Positions 1-8,196 of a stretch of 44,674 bases of DNA are shown here, piece after piece (within the stretch, counting starts at the first letter, position 1; each line of letters starts with the position of its first letter). Under the pieces are notes generated by a model. The model was not told where the DNA came from and ran no database searches. It saw nothing but the letters and a program-made list of their open reading frames with translations. Source of the DNA: Planctomycetaceae bacterium (GTDB lineage: Bacteria; Planctomycetota; Planctomycetia; Pirellulales; Pirellulaceae); assembly GCA_024225195.1 (NCBI GenBank), contig JAAEMV010001020.1:1-44674 (forward strand), given 5' to 3'. The translations under genes were made by a program, and so were the position numbers.

Positions 1-93
1 GATCGCCTGATGGCCCCCTGGCTGAGCCACATGATCGTAGATGCCGGAATTTTCTCTCTGGGCTACCTGATCGTCCGATCGATCTTCATTTGA
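1..93 (+). CDS. C-terminal end of a CPBP-type membrane protein (partial)
   Basis: The window opens inside a reading frame that closes with TGA at 91-93, giving 30 residues. The tail reads SHMIVDAGIFSLGYLIV. It contains an H-x3-D motif (HMIVD) followed by a hydrophobic stretch, which matches the last conserved motif and final helix of CPBP (Abi/CAAX-protease-like) intramembrane metalloproteases. The diagnostic EExxxR and FxxxH motifs would lie upstream, outside the window, so family membership is inferred from one motif only. The gene is convergent with the acetyltransferase at 180-590. Confidence 0.5.
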   Translation, partial: DRLMAPWLSHMIVDAGIFSLGYLIVRSIFI

Positions 94-135
94 TCGAGGC
101 TGCAACTGTAACGACTGGTCGCTAACCGTCCCTCA

Positions 136-152
136 CCTCGGTGAACGCGAGG
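136..152. terminator. short hairpin between convergent genes
   Basis: CCTCG (136-140) and CGAGG (148-152) form a perfect 5-bp stem with a 7-nt loop, followed by an AT-rich stretch. It lies between the convergent CPBP-like gene and the GNAT gene, where a bidirectional terminator is expected. The stem is short and has no strong T-run. Confidence 0.25.
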
Positions 153-179
153 CAATTAAATTTGGCAACACAGCCCTGG

Positions 180-590
180 TCAAGGTTGAATGAAAAGTGC
201 CCGCTTTTGATTGGGAAGCGAGTAATCGAATCCACAAGTCAAGAACATTTCGTCAGATGCCGAAATCACCATCAGCTCTTTGACTTTTTCATCGCGTGCC
301 CGCTCGACGCAGCGTTTTACCAATATCCCACCCAAGCCCTGACGTCGATAATCTGAATGGACGGCAAGGCACTGTATCTCAGCCAACTTTTTTGAGTAAA
401 TCTCAAGCGCACAGAACGCCACAATCCGTCCATCAGCAACCGCCTTAAAAGCGTGCTTCAATAAAAGTTCCAGCTCAAGCGAAGTCCGCTTTAGCAATTG
501 ACGATCGTCCAAATATGGCTCAAGAAAGGATTGCACTTCGCTAAGTTCATCCGGACAAACTGCCACAATCTCAACTTCGCTATTCCCCAT
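180..590 (-). CDS. GNAT N-acetyltransferase, NAGS-like
   Basis: A 136-residue single-domain GNAT protein. The acetyl-CoA pyrophosphate loop is RRQGLGG in the core, after the beta4 strand IQCLAVHSDY. The C-terminus, with CGFDYSLPNQKRALF, resembles the end of ArgA-type N-acetylglutamate synthase GNAT domains. The ATG at 588-590 is preferred because the longer frame would overlap argE by about 80 bases; from this ATG the gene begins 20 bases after the argE stop, so the two are probably one transcript. Pairing with acetylornithine deacetylase suggests glutamate N-acetylation for arginine synthesis. That is inference: short GNATs have diverse substrates and no amino-acid kinase domain is present. 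Confidence 0.75.
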   Translation of the reverse strand: MGNSEVEIVAVCPDELSEVQSFLEPYLDDRQLLKRTSLELELLLKHAFKAVADGRIVAFCALEIYSKKLAEIQCLAVHSDYRRQGLGGILVKRCVERARDEKVKELMVISASDEMFLTCGFDYSLPNQKRALFIQP

Positions 591-610
591 AATCCACGCT
601 CTTTTCCAAT

Positions 611-1744
611 CTATTTTCCGCAACACCAATGGCGAATCATCTTGGCATACATATCGGTGCCAAGAGAAAGTTGCTCCAATGAAATCCATTCGTTTACGGT
701 ATGAGCCTGTTCGATACTTCCCGGACCGAAAACAATTTTATCCTCTATCTCGGAAAACACCCCACCATCCGTTCCATAGGAAACGGTTTTCGATTTTGGG
801 CGGTGAGCCAGTTTCAACGAATCTTGCACAAAATCTGAACCGGGACTCGCAAAGAAAGTCTTGCCCCAGTGGTTGATTCGGACTTTAACGTCATGCCGCT
901 CACCAGCCTGACGAACTCTCGTTAACAGGGGTTCGACATCGATCCCCGGCATCGGACGAAGATACATTCGGCAAACCGTCTTGCCAGCGGTAACATTCAA
1001 TGCGGGGGAATCGTCTTTAATATTAATATTCCAGCTAAGCGTTGGCGGATCGAACATGTCATTCTGCCACTTTAATTCAGTTTCCACTTCGTCATGGATC
1101 GCTTTCATCTCCTGCAAAAATGGAATCATACTCAGATTTGCACTCACATTTTTTCGGCTACTCGAATGGCCGGCTACCCCCTTTGACGTCGCTTTAATTT
1201 CCACCGAACCTTTGTGAGCATGCACCACCTCTAAATTTGTCGGCTCTCCAATGATCCCCTTCGTCCCGTTTTCGACTATCTCGCGATAGAGCTGGCTCTC
1301 CTCAACTACACAACGCGCTCCATGGAATCCGACTTCTTCATCCGCCGTAACGACAAAATAAAGTGGAGCATTTAAATCGTCCCAGGCAACCGTTTGAGCC
1401 GCTGTCAGCATGCAGGAGATGGAACCTTTCATGTCGCAGCTACCCCGTCCATAAAGACGTTCCCGGGCAACCGCAGGCTCGAACGGTCCGAACTTAGGAC
1501 TGAACCATTTCTCCGCGGGGACAACGTCGGAATGACTGAAATAGGCCAAACCTCCAACACCGGCCCCTTTTTTGGCCACAAGATTGACTTTCAAAGCGTT
1601 GTTCTTGTCTCGGTATTCAGTCTTTTCAACCACAAAACCATGCTTCGTGAGCTTCATCTCAAGGTATTTACTGATTAGGGCATTCGACAAATGACTAGTC
1701 GAATCGAAACTAACTAATCGCTTGGCGTATCGGAGTGCTTTCAC
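611..1744 (-). CDS. argE: acetylornithine deacetylase (M20 family)
   Basis: A 377-residue M20 metallopeptidase-family protein that should remove acetate from N-acetylornithine in linear arginine biosynthesis. Metal ligands and catalytic residues are visible: H71 and D73 in FSHSDVVP, D104 in GRGSCDMKG, the acidic pair E136-E137 in TADEEVGF, and a late His in EQAHTVNEW. GRGSCDMKG and GEPTNLEVVHAHKG fit ArgE better than DapE, although M20 specificity is hard to read. The start is GTG (1742-1744): an in-frame TAG lies five codons upstream and the first residues match the usual N-terminal helix. No clear ribosome binding site precedes it. It is cotranscribed with the downstream acetyltransferase. 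Confidence 0.88.
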   Translation of the reverse strand: MKALRYAKRLVSFDSTSHLSNALISKYLEMKLTKHGFVVEKTEYRDKNNALKVNLVAKKGAGVGGLAYFSHSDVVPAEKWFSPKFGPFEPAVARERLYGRGSCDMKGSISCMLTAAQTVAWDDLNAPLYFVVTADEEVGFHGARCVVEESQLYREIVENGTKGIIGEPTNLEVVHAHKGSVEIKATSKGVAGHSSSRKNVSANLSMIPFLQEMKAIHDEVETELKWQNDMFDPPTLSWNINIKDDSPALNVTAGKTVCRMYLRPMPGIDVEPLLTRVRQAGERHDVKVRINHWGKTFFASPGSDFVQDSLKLAHRPKSKTVSYGTDGGVFSEIEDKIVFGPGSIEQAHTVNEWISLEQLSLGTDMYAKMIRHWCCGK

Positions 1745-2074
1745 GTTAGACTCGTACTAGAGAAAGAGGGAGGAGGTGGGACGTCTGCCAAAAATAAACA
1801 ACGCTTCCGTTCAATCCGGCAACACAATTATATACAAAACGCCTGCCGTTCGATGCAAAATCCTCTATGATTAAGTTCCGGAATCAAAAGTTTTAAGACA
1901 TTCGGTCGCTCACAATCATTCCGCCTGTAAAAAATTCAGGTTAGCCAAAAGATTCCGGATGGAAAAACCACTTTTGCTCAAACAGTTCGCCGGATACGGT
2001 TCACCTAAATGCAGTCCCCGCGCCTGCGACACGCCTAACTTAATTCACTCTTCCCCCGCAATCACGCTGACGCC
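1745..2074. other. 330-bp divergent intergenic region
   Basis: Separates argE (minus) from the DHPS-like gene (plus). On the minus strand there is a perfect TATAAT hexamer (plus-strand ATTATA at 1827-1832), about 83 bases upstream of the argE GTG. The nearest -35-like hexamer, TTGCAT (complement of 1853-1858), is 20 bases away, longer than ideal. A purine-rich run near 1763-1779 is not followed by a start codon. No RNA gene or repeat is seen. The DHPS-like gene has no recognisable Shine-Dalgarno. Confidence 0.5.
1827..1858 (-). promoter_or_regulatory. possible sigma70 promoter for argE
   Basis: A perfect TATAAT (-10) on the minus strand at 1832-1827 with a weak TTGCAT at 1858-1853 and a 20-base spacer. 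Its position upstream of argE is suitable, but the spacer is long and the -35 poor. Confidence 0.25.
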
Positions 2075-3496
2075 ATGGCCTCCGATAACATCCATTTTGT
2101 GACCGGCCGACTTGCTGAACCAGCGCTGCGTCATTTACTTCCCGAACTCTCTAAAAAAGTTGGCTTTGACTACTCAATCCAAGTGATGCCAATAACGGTC
2201 GCTGCCTTGATGACCCCAAGTTGGATTGCAGCGCGGATCAAAATCCCCCATCAGGCAACCAAGATCATTGTTCCCGGACATTGCAATGGTGACCTTTCGC
2301 CCCTCAAAGCGAAAACTGATTTACCAATCGAACAAGGGCCAAAAGATCTCCGCCGCCTTGCCGAACATTTTGGACAAACCGCGGACCGCTCGGATTACGG
2401 CAATTGGGATATAGAGATCATTGCTGAGATCAATCATGCCCCTCGGCTATCCATTGAACAGATCGTGCGAACTGCCAATCATTTAAAAAAGGACGGGGCA
2501 ACTTTGATCGATGTCGGCTGCGAGCCGAATTCGACTTGGAATTCGGTTGGCCAGTGCGTCGCCGCATTGCAGTCGGAGGGACACCGCTGTTCGATCGACA
2601 GCTTGAATCCATTGGAAATCGCACCGGCAGTTGAAGCCGGCGCCGAACTGGTGCTTTCCGTCAATTCCTCTAATCGCCAACATGCTGCCCAGTGGAACTG
2701 TGAAGTCGTGGTCATCCCCGATAACATTCGAGACATCCATTCCATGGAAGACACCATGGAATTGCTAGACCAGCAAAATGTTCCCTTTCGAATCGACCCA
2801 ATCCTCGAACCAATTGGTTTAGGCTTTACACAAAGCCTCGAAAGATACATGCAAGCTCGACGCCGCTGGCCCCATGTCGAAATGATGATGGGAATCGGCA
2901 ACATCACTGAATTGACGGATGTTGACTCCGCTGGAATCAACGTTCTCTTGTTGGCGATTTGCCAAGAGTTAAAAATTCGCAGTATCCTCACAACGCAAGT
3001 TATTAACTGGGCACGAACCAGCGTCAAAGAATGTGATCTTGCCCGCCGACTCGTTCATTATGCTGTGAATCAGTCGATTCCACCAAAGCATCTAACCGAT
3101 CAATTGGTTCTCCTGCGAGATGAAAAATTATTTCAATTCGGAGCCGAACAAATTGAAGAGTTGGCATCGCAAATCAAGGATAACAATTACCGCATCATTT
3201 CCGAGGCTGATGAAATTCACTTACTTGGCAGCCGACAGCATTTTCATGACGCAGATCCTTTTTTAGTTTTTGACCAACTCATGGCCTCCGCTCCGACCAA
3301 TGTTGACCCGTCGCATGCCTTTTACCTCGGCTATGAAATGTGCAAAGCGATGACTGCGATGCAACTGGGCAAACAATACACGCAAGATGAAGCGCTTGAC
3401 TGGGGCTTTCTTACGCAACCGGAAACGGATCGCCACCGACTTAAGAAAAAACGGACTGATCGATTAAAACCCACCCCGCCAAAATCCGACCTGTAA
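2075..3496 (+). CDS. dihydropteroate-synthase-related protein (DUF6513 type), H4MPT-associated
   Basis: A 473-residue protein resembling the DHPS-related family found in methanogens and H4MPT-containing bacteria. Residues 1 to about 140 form a family-specific N-terminal domain. About 150-330 is a TIM-barrel-like DHPS-related core with strands such as GATLIDVGCEPNS, HRCSIDSLNP and ELVLSVNSSN. The C-terminal part carries AFYLGYEMCKA and QDEALDWG. It lacks the full canonical DHPS pterin-binding signature, and the true reaction is not established from sequence. The start is the ATG at 2075. It heads the plus-strand block with the M41 protein, pabB, pabA, DUF447 and beta-RFAP synthase, which strongly suggests a role in tetrahydromethanopterin synthesis. 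Confidence 0.8.
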   Translation: MASDNIHFVTGRLAEPALRHLLPELSKKVGFDYSIQVMPITVAALMTPSWIAARIKIPHQATKIIVPGHCNGDLSPLKAKTDLPIEQGPKDLRRLAEHFGQTADRSDYGNWDIEIIAEINHAPRLSIEQIVRTANHLKKDGATLIDVGCEPNSTWNSVGQCVAALQSEGHRCSIDSLNPLEIAPAVEAGAELVLSVNSSNRQHAAQWNCEVVVIPDNIRDIHSMEDTMELLDQQNVPFRIDPILEPIGLGFTQSLERYMQARRRWPHVEMMMGIGNITELTDVDSAGINVLLLAICQELKIRSILTTQVINWARTSVKECDLARRLVHYAVNQSIPPKHLTDQLVLLRDEKLFQFGAEQIEELASQIKDNNYRIISEADEIHLLGSRQHFHDADPFLVFDQLMASAPTNVDPSHAFYLGYEMCKAMTAMQLGKQYTQDEALDWGFLTQPETDRHRLKKKRTDRLKPTPPKSDL

Positions 3497-3581
3497 AATC
3501 CAAACGTAGAAAACCAGCCCTTAAAAAGGCGAGCCCCCATTCTCAAGTAACTTGATTACCTATTCTGAGGCTATATTTTCA

Positions 3582-4175
3582 ATGAGTAATTCCGAGGACG
3601 ATTCCATCTCCTCTGTTAAATCGCAAAGTAACAAACCGCAAACTGACAAACCGCAAACTGACAAACCGCAAACTGACAAACCACAAAAGGTCGATGAAAG
3701 CCGTTTGACGACCGCTTTTCACGAAGCGGGACACGCAGTGATGGCCCAAATCGTTGGCCGTCCAATTGAAAAGGTATCGATTTCGCCAGCTCACCTCCAA
3801 GCTGGAGGCATGCGATTGGGCGTCTGCAAATTACAGAAAGGAAGAAAAAAATCGTCCAAAGATGCTTTGGAAGATGAAGTCATGATTCTATTTGCCGGCA
3901 TGGTTGCGGAATCTTATCTGACCGGTGAATATTGTCGCCAAGGGGCAGGGCAGGACCTCCGAATGATTCGCCGGCTTCTTTTGAATCGTGGAGGAAGTGA
4001 AAGAAGCCTGCAAAAATTGGAAAAAAGAATCCTTGAAAAGACGGAACACATCCTCGACGATCAAGCCCATCTAAAGGCAATTCGTAAAATAGCGGAAAAA
4101 CTGGTTGAAAATGAATCGGTCAGCGGTCGAAGTGTCCGGCACCTGCTGGATGAGTCAATTGCAAGCGAGTCGTAA
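3582..4175 (+). CDS. stand-alone FtsH-like M41 peptidase domain protein
   Basis: A 197-residue protein containing a peptidase M41 domain without the AAA ATPase module or membrane helices of FtsH. The zinc site is HEAGH (H47, E48, H51) in TAFHEAGHAVMAQIVGRP. D125 in GAGQDLRMIRRLL sits where FtsH has its third ligand, and the helical C-terminus (VSGRSVRHLLDE) matches the end of the M41 fold. Residues ~17-35 are a hydrophilic linker of DKPQT repeats encoded by a 15-bp tandem repeat. The ATG at 3582 is preferred over a TTG 30 bases upstream. It lies between two pterin/pABA genes. Without its own unfoldase it may act on unfolded or delivered substrates (inference). Confidence 0.8.
   Translation: MSNSEDDSISSVKSQSNKPQTDKPQTDKPQTDKPQKVDESRLTTAFHEAGHAVMAQIVGRPIEKVSISPAHLQAGGMRLGVCKLQKGRKKSSKDALEDEVMILFAGMVAESYLTGEYCRQGAGQDLRMIRRLLLNRGGSERSLQKLEKRILEKTEHILDDQAHLKAIRKIAEKLVENESVSGRSVRHLLDESIASES
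3631..3687 (+). repeat. 15-bp tandem repeat, about 3.8 copies, in-frame
   Basis: The unit ACAAACCGCAAACTG occurs at 3631-3645, 3646-3660 and 3661-3675, with a degenerate partial copy at 3676-3687. Being five codons long, it encodes the repeated DKPQT linker of the M41 protein. Copy-number change would alter linker length without shifting the frame. Confidence 0.9.
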
Positions 4176-4254
4176 ATCACCCTCTTGCCTTTTAAGAGTG
4201 ACTTAACACTAATGGGATTCAGGCGTCGCTACCCACCAACCCGGAACCATTAAA

Positions 4255-5712
4255 TTGACTTTTGAGCCTCTCGTAAAAGAACTTGTCCCCGCACCTTCGG
4301 TCGACACTTGCACAGCGAAATTAGCATCGCTGCCGGGTTGCCTGCTTCTCGATAGTTCGATGAAAATCCTTAACGGTGGCGACCAACCGCTAGGCCGCTA
4401 TTCGTTTTTAATGGCCGACCCATTCCAAACCATTCAGATTCCGTTAGGGAGTGAGCAACCGTTTACTGAAATCGGGCGATTACTCGACCAATTCACTTCA
4501 CCGACAATTCCAGACCTACCGCCCATGCAGGGTGGCCTCGCGGGATTCTTCAGTTACGACCTAAACCAATCGATCGAAAAAATTGATCCGGTAGCTCACA
4601 ATGAGTTTCAACTTCCCGCCATTGTTTTGGCCGCTTATGATTTGGTTATCGCGTGGGACCACCAGCTAAATCGCACCTGGATGATTTCCCATGGTTTTCC
4701 TGAGACCAGCCCGGAAGACCAAGAGAAACGTGCCCGATCGCGTATTGAGTTTTTCAGCAATGTTCTTGAGAGCGAGGAAGTCAGTCATTCCAACAATGAC
4801 CAACCCCATCTCTCAGAGGATTTGGCGTTAGAGGTTTCGAACGCACTTAATGTTGATGGGCCGACTGATCTGAAAAGTAATTTCTCAAAGCAACACTATA
4901 TCGATACCGTTCAACGCTGCATCGACTATATCTTCGCCGGGGACGTGTTTCAAATCAATCTATCGCAGCGATTATTACATCCCTCCAACTGCGATTCACT
5001 GGAACTGTACCGGCGTCTGAAAACTTGTAATCCAAGTCCATTCGGTGGCTATTTCGATATCAGCGGAATTACTAACTGCCCCGCTCAGATAATAAGCGCA
5101 TCCCCTGAACGTCTGTGCTCAGTCAGGGACCGGATTGTGGAAACGCGTCCTATCAAAGGAACTCGTCGACGCACGGGACACCCGATGGTAGACATCCAAG
5201 CTCGGGAAGAACTACTTGCTTCAGAAAAAGACCGTGCCGAAAATACAATGATCGTCGATTTGATGCGGAATGACCTTTCGATTGTCTGCGAATCGGATTC
5301 GGTTCGCGTTGGCCAGTTATGTGAATTGGAAGAATACCAAAGCGTCCTTCACTTGGTCTCATCGGTTGAGGGAAAACTTAAACCCTCAAAGAACCTGATC
5401 GACTTGGTGGCTGCCATTTTCCCCGGCGGTTCTATAACCGGCGCTCCCAAAGTCCGCGCGATGGAGATCATCTCCGAACTGGAACCCTGTGCCCGAGGAG
5501 CCTACTGCGGCTCAATGGGGTATTTAGGCTTTGACGGAAGCGCCGATCTCAACATTCTGATTCGAACGATCACGGCGTCACAAGGATGGTGGCAAATCCC
5601 CGTTGGCGGAGGCATTGTCAGCCACTCAGTCCCGCAAAAAGAATACGAAGAAACCTGGACCAAAGCCGCAGGCATGCTCCGAGCCGTTACAATGGATCAG
5701 GCACCTGCTTAA
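4255..5712 (+). CDS. pabB: aminodeoxychorismate synthase component I
   Basis: A 485-residue chorismate-binding enzyme that converts chorismate plus ammonia (from PabA) to 4-amino-4-deoxychorismate, the pABA precursor. The N-terminal domain contains LPGCLLLDSS and GRYSFLMADPF. The catalytic domain has PIKGT with K301, the active-site lysine typical of PabB rather than TrpE, then the family blocks RAENTMIVDLMRNDL and GGSITGAPKVRAMEIISEL. The TTG at 4255 is the only standard start between an in-frame stop (4210-4212) and the conserved N-terminus. No Shine-Dalgarno is seen. It is followed 60 bases later by pabA. No aminodeoxychorismate lyase (pabC) is visible in the window. Confidence 0.9.
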   Translation: MTFEPLVKELVPAPSVDTCTAKLASLPGCLLLDSSMKILNGGDQPLGRYSFLMADPFQTIQIPLGSEQPFTEIGRLLDQFTSPTIPDLPPMQGGLAGFFSYDLNQSIEKIDPVAHNEFQLPAIVLAAYDLVIAWDHQLNRTWMISHGFPETSPEDQEKRARSRIEFFSNVLESEEVSHSNNDQPHLSEDLALEVSNALNVDGPTDLKSNFSKQHYIDTVQRCIDYIFAGDVFQINLSQRLLHPSNCDSLELYRRLKTCNPSPFGGYFDISGITNCPAQIISASPERLCSVRDRIVETRPIKGTRRRTGHPMVDIQAREELLASEKDRAENTMIVDLMRNDLSIVCESDSVRVGQLCELEEYQSVLHLVSSVEGKLKPSKNLIDLVAAIFPGGSITGAPKVRAMEIISELEPCARGAYCGSMGYLGFDGSADLNILIRTITASQGWWQIPVGGGIVSHSVPQKEYEETWTKAAGMLRAVTMDQAPA

Positions 5713-5772
5713 ATTCTTCGTATCCTTTACGCCGCGAACTGCCCCGTAACTCAGCTTCAAGATTCGTATTCC

Positions 5773-6486
5773 ATGATCCTCGTTATTGATAATTACGACA
5801 GCTTTGTCCACAACTTAGCTCGGCATTTCCATCAATTAAATTGTCAAACGGAAGTCATTCGTAACGATAAAATTAGCACCCAAGATATTGAGCACATGTC
5901 TCCTGACGCAATCGTGCTCTCTCCCGGGCCATGCACCCCCGACGAAGCGGGATGTTCGCTTGAGATCGTGAAAAATTTTCATCATCGGATTCCGATGCTC
6001 GGCATTTGCCTCGGGCACCAAACCATCGTGAAGGCACTCGGCGGACAAGTCGTCATGGCAAACGAACCTGTCCATGGACGACAAAGTCGAGTGACCCATA
6101 CAGGCTCTCCAATGTTTCTCGGAATCTCAGAAGAGTTTAATGCCGGCCGCTACCATTCACTCGTCGCTCAAATCCCCAATCTCCCCGAACAACTCGTGGT
6201 CAGCGCGCGTTCCGATGACGGTACCATCATGGCAGTTGAACATAAAACCCATCCAGTTGTGGGCCTTCAATTTCACCCTGAATCCATCCTCACCGACTGC
6301 GGCTACAGATTACTGTACAACTTCCTTTCACTCGCCCAACTGGCAAGTTCTGAATCGTCAGATGCGTTTGCCAAACTTTGCGAATCCAATAAACTCAAAG
6401 ACCTTTTACCTTCTACAACGATTCGGTCTGATCGACTTTCTACTGCTATTGCGGACGAACCTTCTCGTGGAGGAACCTCGGCATGA
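5773..6486 (+). CDS. pabA: aminodeoxychorismate/anthranilate synthase glutamine amidotransferase
   Basis: A 237-residue class I glutamine amidotransferase that supplies ammonia to PabB. The catalytic triad is visible: C79 in GICLGHQ, and H168 and E170 in FHPES. The start MILVIDNYDSFVHNL is canonical for TrpG/PabA, which are indistinguishable by sequence and often shared. Location next to pabB with its PIKGT motif favours the pABA role. Residues after about 195 form a non-conserved C-terminal extension of roughly 40 residues. The stop overlaps the start of the DUF447 gene by four bases (ATGA), indicating translational coupling. Confidence 0.9.
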   Translation: MILVIDNYDSFVHNLARHFHQLNCQTEVIRNDKISTQDIEHMSPDAIVLSPGPCTPDEAGCSLEIVKNFHHRIPMLGICLGHQTIVKALGGQVVMANEPVHGRQSRVTHTGSPMFLGISEEFNAGRYHSLVAQIPNLPEQLVVSARSDDGTIMAVEHKTHPVVGLQFHPESILTDCGYRLLYNFLSLAQLASSESSDAFAKLCESNKLKDLLPSTTIRSDRLSTAIADEPSRGGTSA

Positions 6487-7061
6487 TTTTGGAATCAATC
6501 GTAACGACGATCAACGAAGATGGATCGGTCAATGTTTCCCCGATGGGACCGACGGTTCATAGCAACTTGCAAAATTTTGAACTGCGGCCATTTAATACCA
6601 GTCGAACATTCGCCAATTTAAAACGAACTCGATCGGGGGTTGTACATGTCACCGATGACGTGGGGCTGATTGCTCAATCTGCGATTGGAAAACTAATCCC
6701 ATTACCGGAATTTTTCCCAGCCGAAAAAGTTACCGGGCAAGTCATTGCCAACACCTGTCGATGGTATGAATTCCAAGTTGAGTACATCGATGAAAACAGC
6801 GCCAGAACCAATATTAATTGCAAGACATTACATACCGGCCGAATCCGGGATTTTTGGGGATTTAACCGGGCGAAACATGCCGTGATTGAAGCAGCAATTC
6901 TGGCAACAAGACTCGACTTCTTACCCCGTGAAGAAATTCAGGAACAATTCCAGCGATTGGAAACGATCGTCTCCAAGACAGGATCGGCACAAGAATCGAA
7001 GGCTTTCCAATTACTAAGCGAACACGTTGGTCACCAAACGGGAGAAAACCCAAGTGCTTGA
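6483..7061 (+). CDS. DUF447 family protein, H4MPT-associated
   Basis: A 192-residue protein resembling the DUF447 family, which combines a flavin-reductase-like split beta-barrel N-terminus with a helical C-terminus and is widespread in methanogens and H4MPT-containing bacteria. Visible features are NEDGSVNVSPMGP near residues 11-23, LRPFNTSRTFANL at about 35-47, and HTGRIRDFWGFNRAKHAVIEAAILATRL at about 119-146, quoted here as a region rather than a tested motif. Its biochemical step is not known to me. It is translationally coupled to pabA upstream (ATGA) and overlaps beta-RFAP synthase downstream by eight bases, so its product is made together with pABA- and RFAP-forming enzymes. Confidence 0.8.
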   Translation: MILESIVTTINEDGSVNVSPMGPTVHSNLQNFELRPFNTSRTFANLKRTRSGVVHVTDDVGLIAQSAIGKLIPLPEFFPAEKVTGQVIANTCRWYEFQVEYIDENSARTNINCKTLHTGRIRDFWGFNRAKHAVIEAAILATRLDFLPREEIQEQFQRLETIVSKTGSAQESKAFQLLSEHVGHQTGENPSA

Positions 7062-8076
7062 CCAACTCACTGTCTCCGCTCCATCTCGCCTGCATTTTGG
7101 GCTTTTTTCTGTTGGGAAAAACGTAAAAAGAAGGTTTGGCGGTGCAGGCCTAATGATCGACCAACCGCGAACGGAAATCGAAATCTCCAGAGCTTCCCAA
7201 TTCGAAATCCTTCCACATCGCGATGCCGCTGCTTGCCAGAAAGCGGTCACGGCTTGGTTTGATTCGTTAAAAGTTACACTCAAAAACGATTTTTCGATCG
7301 ATCAACTTACCGAACTCCCACTGAAAATTCGTATCAAAGCGACGCCACCGCGTCACGCAGGATTTGGCTCAGGCACCCAGTTGGCTCTCGCCGCAGCCTT
7401 CGCAGTTAACTCATTCCTCGAACTGCCGGTTCCAAAACCAGAAGAGATCGCGGTTTCTATTGGACGAGGCAAACGGTCAGCGATTGGGTCGCATGGATTT
7501 TTTCAAGGTGGATTTCTCGTTGACCGAGGCAAACTGACGACCGATTTGTTGGCACCGCTGGATTTCCAAGTCGATTTCCCCGCGGATTGGAGGATTGTCA
7601 CGATCACGTCTTTGAAAGGCCTCGGACTATCCGGAAACCAAGAACTCGACGCATTTTCCAAACTGCCGCAGACAACGCAGAACGAACGCCAAGAGATGAT
7701 TGAGATTGTACGCAACCAAGTTTTACCTGGATTATTAAACACAGATCTCGATGCATTCGGCGATGGTATTTTTGAATTCGGGCGCAGAAGTGGGATGATG
7801 TTTGAGCAAATTCAAAATGGCCCGTATTATGGAGCCGAAGCTGAAACGCTTGTCAACAAAATCCGCAAACTAGGCATCCGTGGTGTTGGCCAAAGTTCGT
7901 GGGGTCCTTGTATTTTCGCCGTTCTCAACAACGATAGTGAGGCGGATGATTTGATTCGTTGGCTAGATTTGAACCATGAAGCCCCACTTTCAATAAATAA
8001 GTGTCGAGCCGACAATCAGGGCGTGCGTGTCGAGGGAGTGAGCGGCCTTCCAACATCAGACAGTTTGATACCGTAA
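7054..8076 (+). CDS. mptG: beta-ribofuranosylaminobenzene 5'-phosphate synthase
   Basis: A 340-residue GHMP-superfamily enzyme that condenses p-aminobenzoate with PRPP, releasing CO2 and PPi, in the committed step of methanopterin synthesis. It opens with SAPSRLHFGLF. The glycine-rich GHMP loop is HAGFGSGTQLALAAA, followed by the family signature GRGKRSAIGSHGFFQGG. The GTG at 7054 is chosen because GGGAGA lies eight bases upstream; a TTG at 7027 would lengthen the overlap to 35 bases without support. It is the clearest H4MPT marker in the window and ends the pabB-pabA-DUF447 cluster. Confidence 0.9.
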   Translation: MLDQLTVSAPSRLHFGLFSVGKNVKRRFGGAGLMIDQPRTEIEISRASQFEILPHRDAAACQKAVTAWFDSLKVTLKNDFSIDQLTELPLKIRIKATPPRHAGFGSGTQLALAAAFAVNSFLELPVPKPEEIAVSIGRGKRSAIGSHGFFQGGFLVDRGKLTTDLLAPLDFQVDFPADWRIVTITSLKGLGLSGNQELDAFSKLPQTTQNERQEMIEIVRNQVLPGLLNTDLDAFGDGIFEFGRRSGMMFEQIQNGPYYGAEAETLVNKIRKLGIRGVGQSSWGPCIFAVLNNDSEADDLIRWLDLNHEAPLSINKCRADNQGVRVEGVSGLPTSDSLIP

Positions 8077-8196
8077 GTCTACTTCGTTTTCCCTCAAATT
8101 GTTTCTCCGCCAACTAAATAAACACATCATTGAAGCCGATCTCCCAATCACTTAGTCCAGTCAACTTTATTCAGCCTTAACCCGTTGTGAATTACC

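Noticed and set aside
141-356. 71-codon plus-strand frame
   Set aside because: It lies antisense to the GNAT acetyltransferase, whose conserved motifs establish the real strand.
4177-4201. Terminator hairpin after the M41 gene
   Set aside because: The stem TCAC..CTCTT/AAGAGTGA needs a 2-base bulge and no T-run follows; pabB may be cotranscribed.
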